Below are positions 50,240 to 58,592 of a stretch of DNA of 64,000 nt, piece after piece. Position 1 is the first letter of the stretch. Each line of letters begins with the position of its first letter. A program made the position numbers and the translations under genes. Source of the stretch: Actinomycetota bacterium. Its GTDB lineage: Bacteria; Actinomycetota; Thermoleophilia; Solirubrobacterales; 70-9. Under the pieces are notes generated by a model, which worked only from the letters and a program-made list of their open reading frames with translations, ran no database searches and had not been told where the DNA came from. The stretch lies in contig VAYN01000007.1 of the NCBI GenBank assembly GCA_005885405.1, positions 27,794-91,793 of the forward strand, read 5' to 3'.

Positions 50240-51793
50240 ATGGCTGAGCGCAGGCTCAAGCACTGGGGTTGGGGTTACGAGGACCAGGCGCCGACGGCGA
50301 CGCAGCTGCGCGAGGCGGCGGAAGGGATCCGGGCGCGGTTCGGGTTCGGCGGCGAGGTCGAGAAGCCGGTGCCGCTCGAGGAGGTGGAGCTGCGGGCGTC
50401 GCGGCTGAAGCGGCCGAGTGGGTTGGGGAAGGCTTATCGGGATGTGGTGCGGGGGTTCTATGGGAGGTTCGAGAATCCGCCGGATCTTGTTGCCTTTCCC
50501 CGCGACGAGTCGGAGATCGAGGCGGTGCTGAGTTGGGCCGAGGCAGAGGGGGCGGCGGTGATTCCGTTCGGCGGCGGCACCAGCGTGGTCGGCGGGGTGG
50601 AGCCGCGGGTGGGAGAGCGGCCGGTGGTCTCGCTGGACCTGCGGCGGCTCGACCGGGTGCTGGAGGTGGACCCGGCCTCGCTGGCGGCGCGGATCCAGGC
50701 CGGAGCGACCGGGCCGGGGCTGGAGGACCAGCTGCGCGAGCACGGGCTCACCCTGCGCCACTTCCCGCAGTCCTTCGAGTACGCCACCCTCGGTGGCTGG
50801 ATCGCGACCCGTGCCGGCGGGCACTTCGCGACGCTCGAGACCCACATCGACGACCTCGTCGAGTCGGTGCGTGCGATCACTCCGCGGGGGACGTGGGAGA
50901 GTCGGCGGTTGCCGGGCTCCGGCGCGGGTCCCTCGCCCGACCGGATGCTGGTCGGCTCGGAGGGCATCCTCGGCGTCATCGCCGAGGCCTGGGTGCGGGT
51001 GCGGCCGCGACCGCGGTTCAAGGTTTCGGCCGGCGTCACCTTCAAGGACTTCGACGAGGCTGCGGAGGCGGTTCGAGCGATCGCCCAGTCCGGCCTGCAT
51101 CCCGCCAACTGCCGCCTCCTCGACGCCGCCGAGGCGGAGCTGACCGGCGCCGGCGACGGCAGCGCCAACCTGCTCATCCTCGGCTTCGAGTCCGCCGACC
51201 ATCCAGTCGACCACTGGATGGACCTGGCGCTCGCGCCTGCCCGGGAGCACGGCGGGTCTACGGGCGAGGTCCGCACCTCCGGAGGCGGCGATGATGCGGT
51301 GGGAGCCTGGCGCGGAGCGTTCCTGCTGGCGCCGTATCTGCGCGATACCTTCGTCGCCTGCGGCGTCCTCTCGGAGACCTTCGAGACGGCGATCACCTGG
51401 GACCGGTTCGAGGAGTTCCACGCGACCGTGATGGAGACGACCCGCCGCGCCGTCGCCGCCGCGAGCGGCGTCCCCGCTGACGGGCCGGGTGCGCCCCGTG
51501 TCAGCTGTCGCCTCACCCACGTCTACCCTGACGGCGCCGCTCCCTACTTCACCGTCCTCGCCCCGGCAATCCGCGGCGGCGAGGTCGAGCAGTGGGACGA
51601 GATCAAGGCCGCCGTCTCCGAGGCCCTGATCGACGCCGGCGGCACGATCACCCACCACCACGCCGTCGGCCGCGACCATCGCCCCTGGTATGACCGCCAG
51701 CGCCCGGCCCCGTTCGCCGCCGCCCTCCGCGCCGCCAAGGCCGAGCTCGACCCGGCGGGGATGCTCAACCCCGGCGTCCTCCTCGACCCCTAG
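50240..51793 (+). CDS. FAD-binding oxidoreductase, alkyl-DHAP synthase (AGPS)-like
   Basis: 517 residues. VAO/PCMH flavoprotein: PFGGGTSVVGGVEP (FAD pyrophosphate), FEYATLGGWIATRAGGHF, DRMLVGSEGILGVI, and the AGPS hallmark ITHHHAVGRDHRPW close to the C-terminus. AGPS swaps the acyl group of acyl-DHAP for a fatty alcohol, making an ether lipid. The preceding gene could provide fatty alcohol or aldehyde. The N-terminus (KHWGWGYEDQAP) also matches AGPS. A stretch near 50390-50490 uses GTG/GGG codons unlike the rest. The stop is embedded in a 21-bp palindrome. Confidence 0.78.
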   Translation: MAERRLKHWGWGYEDQAPTATQLREAAEGIRARFGFGGEVEKPVPLEEVELRASRLKRPSGLGKAYRDVVRGFYGRFENPPDLVAFPRDESEIEAVLSWAEAEGAAVIPFGGGTSVVGGVEPRVGERPVVSLDLRRLDRVLEVDPASLAARIQAGATGPGLEDQLREHGLTLRHFPQSFEYATLGGWIATRAGGHFATLETHIDDLVESVRAITPRGTWESRRLPGSGAGPSPDRMLVGSEGILGVIAEAWVRVRPRPRFKVSAGVTFKDFDEAAEAVRAIAQSGLHPANCRLLDAAEAELTGAGDGSANLLILGFESADHPVDHWMDLALAPAREHGGSTGEVRTSGGGDDAVGAWRGAFLLAPYLRDTFVACGVLSETFETAITWDRFEEFHATVMETTRRAVAAASGVPADGPGAPRVSCRLTHVYPDGAAPYFTVLAPAIRGGEVEQWDEIKAAVSEALIDAGGTITHHHAVGRDHRPWYDRQRPAPFAAALRAAKAELDPAGMLNPGVLLDP

Positions 51794-51844
51794 CCGGCGT
51801 TCGTCCTTTCCCCACCTATTCCAGGGAAAGGACGAACGCCGGCT
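51792..51844 (+). terminator. Perfect 21-bp palindrome starting in a stop codon
   Basis: Arms 51792-51812 and 51824-51844 pair perfectly with an 11-nt loop; the left arm begins in the TAG stop (51791-51793) of the flavoprotein. Moderately T-rich sequence (TTCTTATTT) follows. Same size and stop-embedded layout as P5 (6583-6635). Confidence 0.75.
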
Positions 51845-51930
51845 TATGAAGTTCTTATTTCCGCTTCAGTAGCGGGAAACGTCTCGGCTGCAGCATCGAA
51901 CTGTTCCTGCCACCCAGCAAGGAGGATCCG

Positions 51931-52449
51931 ATGTTCAAAGCAGCGAGGAAGCACTTTCGGGCGATCGGCCTGATCGGCGTCGCCTCTGCCCTCGTGGTCG
52001 GCGGGGTCGCCGCCGCCCAGGGCGATTCCAGCGGCGCCGGTGAGAGCCAGGGCAAGCGCCCGCCCGGCCCGCCGCCGATGATGGCGCTCGGCATGAAAGG
52101 CCTCACGTACGCCGAGCTCCACGTTCGCAACAAGGACGGCGAGAGCGAAACGCTCCGCCTCGACCAAGGCAAGGTGAAGAGCACCACCTCGGACTCGATC
52201 ACGATCACCGAGAACGACGGCAGCGAGGTGACGATCCCGGTCGACGACGAAACCGAGGTCCTCGGAAAGTCCGGCAAGGACACGGCCCTCGCCGACCTCG
52301 AGGCCGGCCAGCAGGTCAGCGTTACCGCCCCCGACGGCGAGCCCGCCGACGCGATCATGGTGATGCCGAAAAAGGGCGAGATCATCCACGCCTTCCACGG
52401 CGGTCCGATGCCACCGTCGCCCGGCGCCGAGCTACACACCGAGCGCTGA
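51931..52449 (+). CDS. Secreted small beta-domain protein
   Basis: 172 residues. Basic n-region, hydrophobic AIGLIGVASALVVGGVAAA and likely cleavage after AAAQ. The mature part has a Gly/Pro/Met-rich stretch (GPPPMMALGM), then an OB-like strand series: AELHVRNKDGES, KVKSTTSDSITITENDGSEVTI, VDDETEVLGKSG and LEAGQQVSVTAPDGEPA. This repeated question-mark-like pattern is like DUF5666 domains found in periplasmic proteins. GGAGG 7 nt before the ATG. A terminator follows. Role unknown. Confidence 0.65.
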   Translation: MFKAARKHFRAIGLIGVASALVVGGVAAAQGDSSGAGESQGKRPPGPPPMMALGMKGLTYAELHVRNKDGESETLRLDQGKVKSTTSDSITITENDGSEVTIPVDDETEVLGKSGKDTALADLEAGQQVSVTAPDGEPADAIMVMPKKGEIIHAFHGGPMPPSPGAELHTER

Positions 52450-52471
52450 GCTAGAAAAACCAAGGTCCGGC

Positions 52472-52500
52472 CGGGGTGGCAGGGGAGACCGCCCCGTTTT
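52472..52500 (+). terminator. Intrinsic terminator after the secreted protein gene
   Basis: Eight-bp stem (52472-52479 with 52489-52496, one G-U pair) followed by TTTT, 22 nt after the stop codon. Confidence 0.7.
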
Positions 52501-52505
52501 ACCCT
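52500..52505 (+). promoter_or_regulatory. -10 hexamer TACCCT, leaderless promoter candidate
   Basis: TACCCT ends 9 nt before the GTG at 52515; it overlaps the end of the preceding terminator. Confidence 0.4.
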
Positions 52506-52514
52506 TCCTCCACC

Positions 52515-52694
52515 GTGTCTTCAGAGAAAGCAGACGCCAAGCCGACCGAGCGCGATCCGTGGCGCGTCAACGAAGAAGCACGCCGCCGCCAGCTGCGTGA
52601 AGACGGCCAGCGGCCATTGGGCGTGAACCTGGCGGAAGGACTCGCGCTCAGCGAATTCCTTTCCACCTTCACCGGCAGCGCCAAGCGCAGTTGA
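52515..52694 (+). CDS. Small charged protein upstream of a nucleotidyltransferase relic
   Basis: 59 residues: VSSEKADAKPTERDPW, then a charged helix (EEARRRQLREDGQRP) and a hydrophobic C-terminal part (LAEGLALSEFLSTF). Stop and next start overlap (TTGA, 52691-52694), as in toxin-antitoxin pairs. GTG start supported by TACCCT hexamer. I believe such short proteins often precede DUF6036-type nucleotidyltransferase genes in actinobacteria, but the name and function are unknown. Confidence 0.5.
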   Translation: MSSEKADAKPTERDPWRVNEEARRRQLREDGQRPLGVNLAEGLALSEFLSTFTGSAKRS

Positions 52695-53035
52695 GCACGG
52701 CGCCACTTCGCCTGCGCGAGCTGCTCGAGCGGTTGGTCGAGGCAGAGATCGAATTTGTCCTGGTGGGCGGCCTCGCTGTGAATGCATGGGGATATCTGCG
52801 TGCCACCCAGGACATAGACGTGGTTCCGGATCCCGCGCCGGACAACCTCGCGAAGCTCGATGAGCTCCTTCGAGAGCTAGGTGGGAAGGTCGCGCCAGCG
52901 ACCGGCCGCGGGACCGGGATGACCTCGAGGCGCTCGAAGCTGCCCAGAAGCCAGATGAGGACGTGGATTGACGGCAGCCGGCGCTACCCTTTCGCGACTT
53001 CATTTCCTGGCCGGGTAGCCACTTCCGTTGCCTGA
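52691..53035 (+). pseudogene. Decayed MNT/DUF6036-like nucleotidyltransferase
   Basis: The N-terminal 60 residues are a clear minimal nucleotidyltransferase: LLERLVEAEIEFVLVGGLAVNAW, shortened, then RATQDIDVV with the GG...DxD catalytic pattern. After LRELGGKVAP the frame loses sense, but family-like sequence continues in the other frames: RDDLEALEAAQKPDEDVD at 52915-52968, then LTAAGATLSRLHFLAG at 52968-53015. Two frameshifts and an early end indicate a broken gene. TTG start overlapping the upstream stop. The intact version would resemble nucleotidyltransferases of antitoxin/toxin modules. Confidence 0.6.
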
Positions 53036-53048
53036 GCCGCGTCCGTCG

Positions 53049-54002
53049 ATGGAAACGATCACCTCCGAACAGCCCACCGTGCCTGCGCCGCCGTCCCATG
53101 AGCCCGAGACGGGCGAGGTCGTGCCGCGGCGCTCGCCGCTCCGGGCGGCGATCAAGACCGGGCGGCCGAAGGAGTGGATCAAAAATGTCTTCGTCTTCGC
53201 CGGGCTCCTCTTCTCCGGCAAGTTCGACCAGTCGCACGCAGTCGTCGAGGCGACGATCACCTTCGTCGCCTTCTGCCTCGTCTCCAGCGCCGGCTACTTC
53301 CTCAACGACCTGATCGACGTCGAGCTCGACCGCAAGCACCCGAAGAAGCGCTTCCGGCCGCTGCCGGCCGGGGAGCTGTCAGAGCGGGCGGCGATCACGA
53401 TCGCCCCGGTTCTTGCCCTGATCGCCGTCGCCCTCGCCTTCGGCGCGGTCAACTGGGAAGTCGGGCTGATGGTCGTCGGCTACGGCGTCGCCCAGACCGC
53501 CTACAGCCTTGGCCTCAAGCAGATCGTGATCATCGACGTGATGACGCTGGCGGGTCTCTTCATCCTCCGCGTCGCCGCCGGAGCCAGCGCCGTCGACGCC
53601 CACGCCTCCGAATGGCTGATCCTCTGCACCGGCATGCTCGCCGCCTTCCTCGGCTTCACCAAGCGCCGCCAGGAGGCGGTCTCCGAGCTCCACGAGGGCA
53701 CCTCGACCCGGCCCGTCCTCGAGCACTACTCGCTGCCCTTCCTCGACCAGATGGTCTCCCTGGTCACCACCGGCACCGTGATCAGCTACGCGATCTACAC
53801 CGTCAACTCACCCCAGATCGGCAGCCAGATGATGCTGACGATCCCGCCCGTCGTCTACGGAATCTTCCGCTACCTCTACCTGATCTACGACCGCAACGAC
53901 GACCGCTCGATGTCAGGGATCGTCGCCGGGGACCGCGGCATCCAAGCCGCAGGCGCCGCCTTCGCGGTAATCGCCTTCCTGCTGCTCTACGTCTTCAACT
54001 AG
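53049..54002 (+). CDS. Decaprenyl-phosphate phosphoribosyltransferase (UbiA superfamily)
   Basis: 317 residues, about eight or nine TM helices. The first Asp motif reads NDLIDVELDRKHPKKRFRP, the DPPR-synthase form (NDxxDxxxDxxHPxKxxRP), and the second is in the DVMTLAGLFILRVAAG segment followed by WLILCTGMLAAFLGFTKRRQE. Transfers phosphoribose from PRPP to decaprenyl phosphate, the first step to decaprenyl-phospho-arabinose (Rv3806c role) or a related sugar carrier. ATG 53049 preferred over TTG 53028. In mycobacteria it feeds the arabinan wall; here only a carrier sugar can be inferred. Confidence 0.85.
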   Translation: METITSEQPTVPAPPSHEPETGEVVPRRSPLRAAIKTGRPKEWIKNVFVFAGLLFSGKFDQSHAVVEATITFVAFCLVSSAGYFLNDLIDVELDRKHPKKRFRPLPAGELSERAAITIAPVLALIAVALAFGAVNWEVGLMVVGYGVAQTAYSLGLKQIVIIDVMTLAGLFILRVAAGASAVDAHASEWLILCTGMLAAFLGFTKRRQEAVSELHEGTSTRPVLEHYSLPFLDQMVSLVTTGTVISYAIYTVNSPQIGSQMMLTIPPVVYGIFRYLYLIYDRNDDRSMSGIVAGDRGIQAAGAAFAVIAFLLLYVFN

Positions 54003-54007
54003 AGCGG

Positions 54008-54430
54008 TTAGGCCAGCTCGGCCTCGGGACCGCCGCCCTCCATCAGGTAGAAGCGGGCGCGGCCCAGCTCCTCGCCGTTGACCATGACCACGGCGGCGTG
54101 AGGGCCGGCGGTGGCGAAGGCGGCGGTGGCGGCTATCGACATGACGAGGCGTTGCTCTTGGCCTTCGGGGAGGCCTGGGGGGCGCCCGGTCTCGAAGTTG
54201 GCGGTGAGGCCGTCGCCGAGCTCGTTGCCGTCGGGGTCCTGGACGGTGACGACCAGCTCGTGGGGGGTGTTGGTCTCGTGCCAGGCGACGTCGACGCCGA
54301 GGCCGATCGAGAAGGACCACTCGTGGGGGAACTCGGGCAGGCGGAGGACGTTCCAGCCGCCGCCGGTCAGGTAGAGCTTGCCGTTGACGGCCTCACTGTG
54401 GTCGCAGAGGAGGAGGAAGCCGAGATTCAT
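54008..54430 (-). CDS. Conserved hypothetical (DUF6941-like)
   Basis: 140 residues. MNLGFLLLCDHSEAVNGKLYLTGGGWN at the start and repeated beta-strands (FSIGLGVDVAW, ELVVTVQDPDGN, HAAVVMVNGEELG, RARFYLMEG) suggest a beta-sandwich with no signal peptide. I associate the opening CDxA..GKL..GGGW pattern with DUF6941 proteins. Last gene of a three-gene unit; its ATG overlaps the upstream stop by 4 nt (54427-54430). No function known. Confidence 0.6.
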   Translation of the reverse strand: MNLGFLLLCDHSEAVNGKLYLTGGGWNVLRLPEFPHEWSFSIGLGVDVAWHETNTPHELVVTVQDPDGNELGDGLTANFETGRPPGLPEGQEQRLVMSIAATAAFATAGPHAAVVMVNGEELGRARFYLMEGGGPEAELA

Positions 54431-54759
54431 GGCGCCTCCCCCTCGGCGTAGGGGATGACCGGCAGGTCGGAGCGCAGATCCACCTTGCCGCCGCGGCTGA
54501 ACTGGAGGTCGATCGTCTCGTTCTTGCGGTAGGTGCCGAAGAGGCCGAGGTACATCGCCAGCCAGCGACTCATCCCGACTTTCTCCTTGACGATCGGGCG
54601 GCCGAAGTGGATTTCGCCGCCTTCGATCCGGTAGCTCCCCTTCGGCTGCTCGATCCCGTTGATGAAGACGGTGAAGGGGGGTTCGGCGCCGGCCGGCAGC
54701 TTCACGCGCTCGCCGGCGGCATAGCTGCCCTTCGGGATCTCGGTCTGGGTCTCGGTCAT
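54427..54759 (-). CDS. Hypothetical protein, middle gene of coupled unit
   Basis: 110 residues. KGSYAAGERVKLPAG, FTVFINGIEQPKGSYRIEGGEIHFGRPIVKEK (shortened) and GLFGTYRKNETIDLQF look like a small beta protein; the GTYRKNETIDLQF segment is typical of an otherwise unnamed actinobacterial family. No signal peptide or TM. Overlaps both neighbours by 4 nt (ATGA), so all three proteins are probably made in fixed ratio. Function unknown. Confidence 0.55.
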   Translation of the reverse strand: MTETQTEIPKGSYAAGERVKLPAGAEPPFTVFINGIEQPKGSYRIEGGEIHFGRPIVKEKVGMSRWLAMYLGLFGTYRKNETIDLQFSRGGKVDLRSDLPVIPYAEGEAP

Positions 54760-55115
54760 CGCGCTCCTGCTTCCAAAGTCTCCCGCACGAGGTCGAACGG
54801 CGTGTCGTGGTTGGTCGGGTCGAGCTCCTCCCGGACTACCCCGCCCTTGAAGGGGACGAACGTTCCGTCGCCGCGCACGTCCACCCCGGCGACCGATTTG
54901 CGGAAGAGCCCACCGCTGCTCAGCTGCAGCCGCGCGTGGACCTGGTCGCCGGGCTCGAAGTCCCGCAGCGACTGCACCGGCCGCACCGGGCCCTCGCTGC
55001 GGATCGCCAGTGCCCGCTCCCGCATCGCCGCCACAGCTTCACCTAACTCCCCATATGACTGATGATCGACATCCGATCCATGCCGGATCGTCAACTTCCA
55101 CTTCGGACGGGCCAC
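54756..55115 (-). CDS. Hypothetical protein, first gene of coupled unit
   Basis: 119 residues. Begins MARPKWKLTIRHGSDVDHQSYG, shortened to the first 15 here: MARPKWKLTIRHGSD. Contains a helix (GELGEAVAAMRERAL) and a beta C-terminal half (GDQVHARLQLSSGG, VAGVDVRGDGTFVPFKGG). GTG start at 55115 with TAGGCT 6 nt upstream. No family known to me. Starts the three-gene unit ending at 54008. Confidence 0.55.
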   Translation of the reverse strand: MARPKWKLTIRHGSDVDHQSYGELGEAVAAMRERALAIRSEGPVRPVQSLRDFEPGDQVHARLQLSSGGLFRKSVAGVDVRGDGTFVPFKGGVVREELDPTNHDTPFDLVRETLEAGAR

Positions 55116-55121
55116 CCGAGC

Positions 55122-55127
55122 AGCCTA
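55122..55127 (-). promoter_or_regulatory. -10 hexamer TAGGCT, leaderless promoter candidate
   Basis: Minus-strand TAGGCT ends 6 nt before the GTG at 55115; it lies just downstream (on the minus strand) of palindrome D3. Confidence 0.45.
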
Positions 55128-55137
55128 GGCGATGGAA

Positions 55138-55241
55138 GGAGGGCGGGTACCCCCTCTCACAAAGGCTCAAGAAGTCCCGCTGGCACCCGCAAGTCCGACC
55201 AGCTGCGCGACGGGCTTTGGGAGAGGGGGTACCCGCCCTCC
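55138..55241 (-). repeat. Long palindrome D3 (21-bp perfect arms, 62-nt loop)
   Basis: Arms 55138-55158 and 55221-55241 pair perfectly; the inner flanks (CAAAG with CTTTG) extend the stem past one mismatch. Each arm contains the self-complementary core GGGTACCC. It lies 8 nt beyond the citrate synthase stop and before the three-gene unit, so it may terminate gltA transcripts. Confidence 0.9.
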
Positions 55242-55249
55242 CCTGGCAA

Positions 55250-56599
<1,350 letters not shown>

Positions 56600-56647
56600 G
56601 GGCGGCGCCCATTCTGTCACTTCGCCCCCGCCGGCTGTTAAGAAGCG

Positions 56648-57571
56648 TCAAGAAGCGACTCGACCCTCGAACTGGGTCATCGAGCGCAGCTGCTCGAAGC
56701 GCTCGTCGATCTCCTCCCGGGTCAGCCGTGAGACCCGCTCGGTCCCGAACTCCTCGACGTTGAAGGAAGCGAGGACGGTGCCGTAGCCCATCGCCCGCCG
56801 CAGCTCGGCGTCGTCGAGCTCGCCTTCGACGCCGTCGAGGTAGCCGAAGAAGCCGCCGGCGAAGCTGTCGCCCGCTCCGGTCGGGTCGCGCACGTCCTCG
56901 AGCGGGAAGCCGGGCAGGGCGAAGAAGCCGCCCTCGGTGAAGAGCGCCGCGCCGTACTCGCCCTGCTTGGCGATCACCGCGCGCGGTCCCATCGCCATCA
57001 CGGCGCGGGCGGCGCGGGCGAGGTTTGATTCGCCGGTCAGCATCCTGATCTCAGCGTCGTTGACGACAAGGCAGTCGACCTCGGCGATCGCCGCCGTCAG
57101 CGAGTCCTTGGCGGTTTCGATCCAGAGGTTCATCGAGTCGAGGCCGCTGAGCCGGGCCGAGCCGCACTGCGCCCGCACCTGCCGCTGTAGGTCCGGCTGG
57201 ATGTTGGCGAGGAAGAGGGTGTCGGCTTCCTGGGAGGCGGGGGAGAGCTTCGGCTCGAACTCGGCGAAGACGCCGAGCTGCGTGTCCTCGGTATGGGCGA
57301 CGTTGAGGTCGTACTCGTAGCGACCGCGCCAGAAAAAGGACCTGCCGCCCGGCACCCGCTCGATGTCGTCGCAGAGGACCCCGCGCTTCTCCAGCACCTC
57401 GAACTGTTCGGGGCCGAAATCGTCGCCGACCGGGCCGACCGGGCGCACCTCGGTGAAGAAGCTGGCGGCAAGGGAGAAGTGGACGGCGGCGCCCCCGAGC
57501 ATGCGCTCGCGCTCCCCAAACGGGGTCTTTACTGCGTCGAAAGCGATTGATCCAACAACCGTGAGCGACAT
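56648..57571 (-). CDS. PfkB/ribokinase-family sugar or nucleoside kinase
   Basis: 307 residues. VVGSIAFDAVKTPFG opening, GGAAVHFSLAASFF (substrate-binding lid), VGDDFG, VVNDAEIRMLTGE and the C-terminal catalytic motif DPTGAGDSFAGGFFG with base Asp. Members phosphorylate sugars or nucleosides with ATP; substrate cannot be read here. ATG at 57571 with TACGCT 9 nt upstream; the open frame extends much further but the rest is antisense to the quinone reductase. Adjacent gltA lies 48 nt downstream on the same strand. Confidence 0.82.
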   Translation of the reverse strand: MSLTVVGSIAFDAVKTPFGERERMLGGAAVHFSLAASFFTEVRPVGPVGDDFGPEQFEVLEKRGVLCDDIERVPGGRSFFWRGRYEYDLNVAHTEDTQLGVFAEFEPKLSPASQEADTLFLANIQPDLQRQVRAQCGSARLSGLDSMNLWIETAKDSLTAAIAEVDCLVVNDAEIRMLTGESNLARAARAVMAMGPRAVIAKQGEYGAALFTEGGFFALPGFPLEDVRDPTGAGDSFAGGFFGYLDGVEGELDDAELRRAMGYGTVLASFNVEEFGTERVSRLTREEIDERFEQLRSMTQFEGRVAS

Positions 57572-57580
57572 GCGACGGCC

Positions 57581-57586
57581 AGCGTA
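57581..57586 (-). promoter_or_regulatory. -10 hexamer TACGCT, leaderless promoter candidate
   Basis: Minus-strand TACGCT ends 9 nt before the ATG at 57571 of the PfkB gene. Confidence 0.4.
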
Positions 57587-57634
57587 AATCACGTGACCGC
57601 GCAGCAGCGGCCTCCCTGCGAGACTCAGCGCCAC

Positions 57635-58582
57635 ATGAAAGCGATCCAGATCGAAGAGTTCGGCGGGCCGGAGGTGCTGCAGTACACCGAGGTCGCCGAC
57701 CCGAACCCGAAACTGAGCGAGATCGTCGTCAACGTCAAACGGAGCGGCGTCAATTTCGCTGACACCCACGCCTCTCGCAACGACTACCTCGCCGAGCAGA
57801 CCCTTCCCCTGATCCCGGGCGCCGAGATCAGCGGCCAGACCAACGACGGCCGCCGCGTTGCCGTCCTTCTCGGCAGCGGTGGCTACGCCGAGAAGGTGGC
57901 GGTGCCGCAGGGGCAGATGATCGAGCTCCCGCCCGAGGTCGACTACGACCAGGCCGCCGGCGGTCTGCTGCAGGGGCTGACGGCGATGGCCCTGGTCCAC
58001 CGTTGCGCCCGGATCGAGCCGGGGGAGACGATCGTCGTTGAGGCCGCCGCCGGCGGCACCGGCACGCTCGCGGTCCAGATCGCGAAGCGGGCGGGGGCGA
58101 AGGTCATCGGCCTCGCCTCCAGCGAGGAGAAGCGCGAGCTGGTGCGCGGCCTCGGAGCCGACGCCTGCGTCGACTCCCGCGCCGAGGACCTCGGCGCGGC
58201 GATCCGCGAGGCCAACGACGACAAGCGCGTCGACGCCTTCCTCCACATGAGCGGCGGCGACGCCTTCGACGCCGAGATGGGGGTTCTCGCCCCGCTCGGG
58301 CGGATGGTCGTCTTCGGAATCGCCTCGCGCGAACAGCGCGAAGTCTCGACCGCTGCCTTGCTGCGGGGCTCGAAGTCGGTGATCGGCTTCTGGCTCGCCC
58401 ACCTGCTGGCGCGCCCAGATCTGCTCGGCCCGATGATCAAAGATCTGTTCGCGGCGATCGCCGCGAACGAGCTGACGGTTACGATCGGGGAGGTGTACCC
58501 GCTCTCCGAAGCGAAGCGGGCGCACGAAGACCTGATCGCCCGCCGCACCAGCGGCAAGCTCCTCTTGGACCCGTCTCAGTGA
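57635..58582 (+). CDS. Zinc-independent NADPH:quinone oxidoreductase-like MDR protein
   Basis: 315 residues. MDR superfamily: MKAIQIEEFGGPEVLQY, KRSGVNFADTHASRNDY, GAEISGQ, LQGLTAMALVHRC, and the NADPH Rossmann motif AAAGGTGTLAVQIAKRAGA. No zinc-binding catalytic Cys/His pattern, so it is a quinone oxidoreductase or enoyl reductase relative. ATG 57635 is preferred to GTG 57593. Only 10 nt separate its stop from the DEAD-helicase start; they may be cotranscribed. Confidence 0.8.
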   Translation: MKAIQIEEFGGPEVLQYTEVADPNPKLSEIVVNVKRSGVNFADTHASRNDYLAEQTLPLIPGAEISGQTNDGRRVAVLLGSGGYAEKVAVPQGQMIELPPEVDYDQAAGGLLQGLTAMALVHRCARIEPGETIVVEAAAGGTGTLAVQIAKRAGAKVIGLASSEEKRELVRGLGADACVDSRAEDLGAAIREANDDKRVDAFLHMSGGDAFDAEMGVLAPLGRMVVFGIASREQREVSTAALLRGSKSVIGFWLAHLLARPDLLGPMIKDLFAAIAANELTVTIGEVYPLSEAKRAHEDLIARRTSGKLLLDPSQ

Positions 58583-58592
58583 CGCACCTCAA

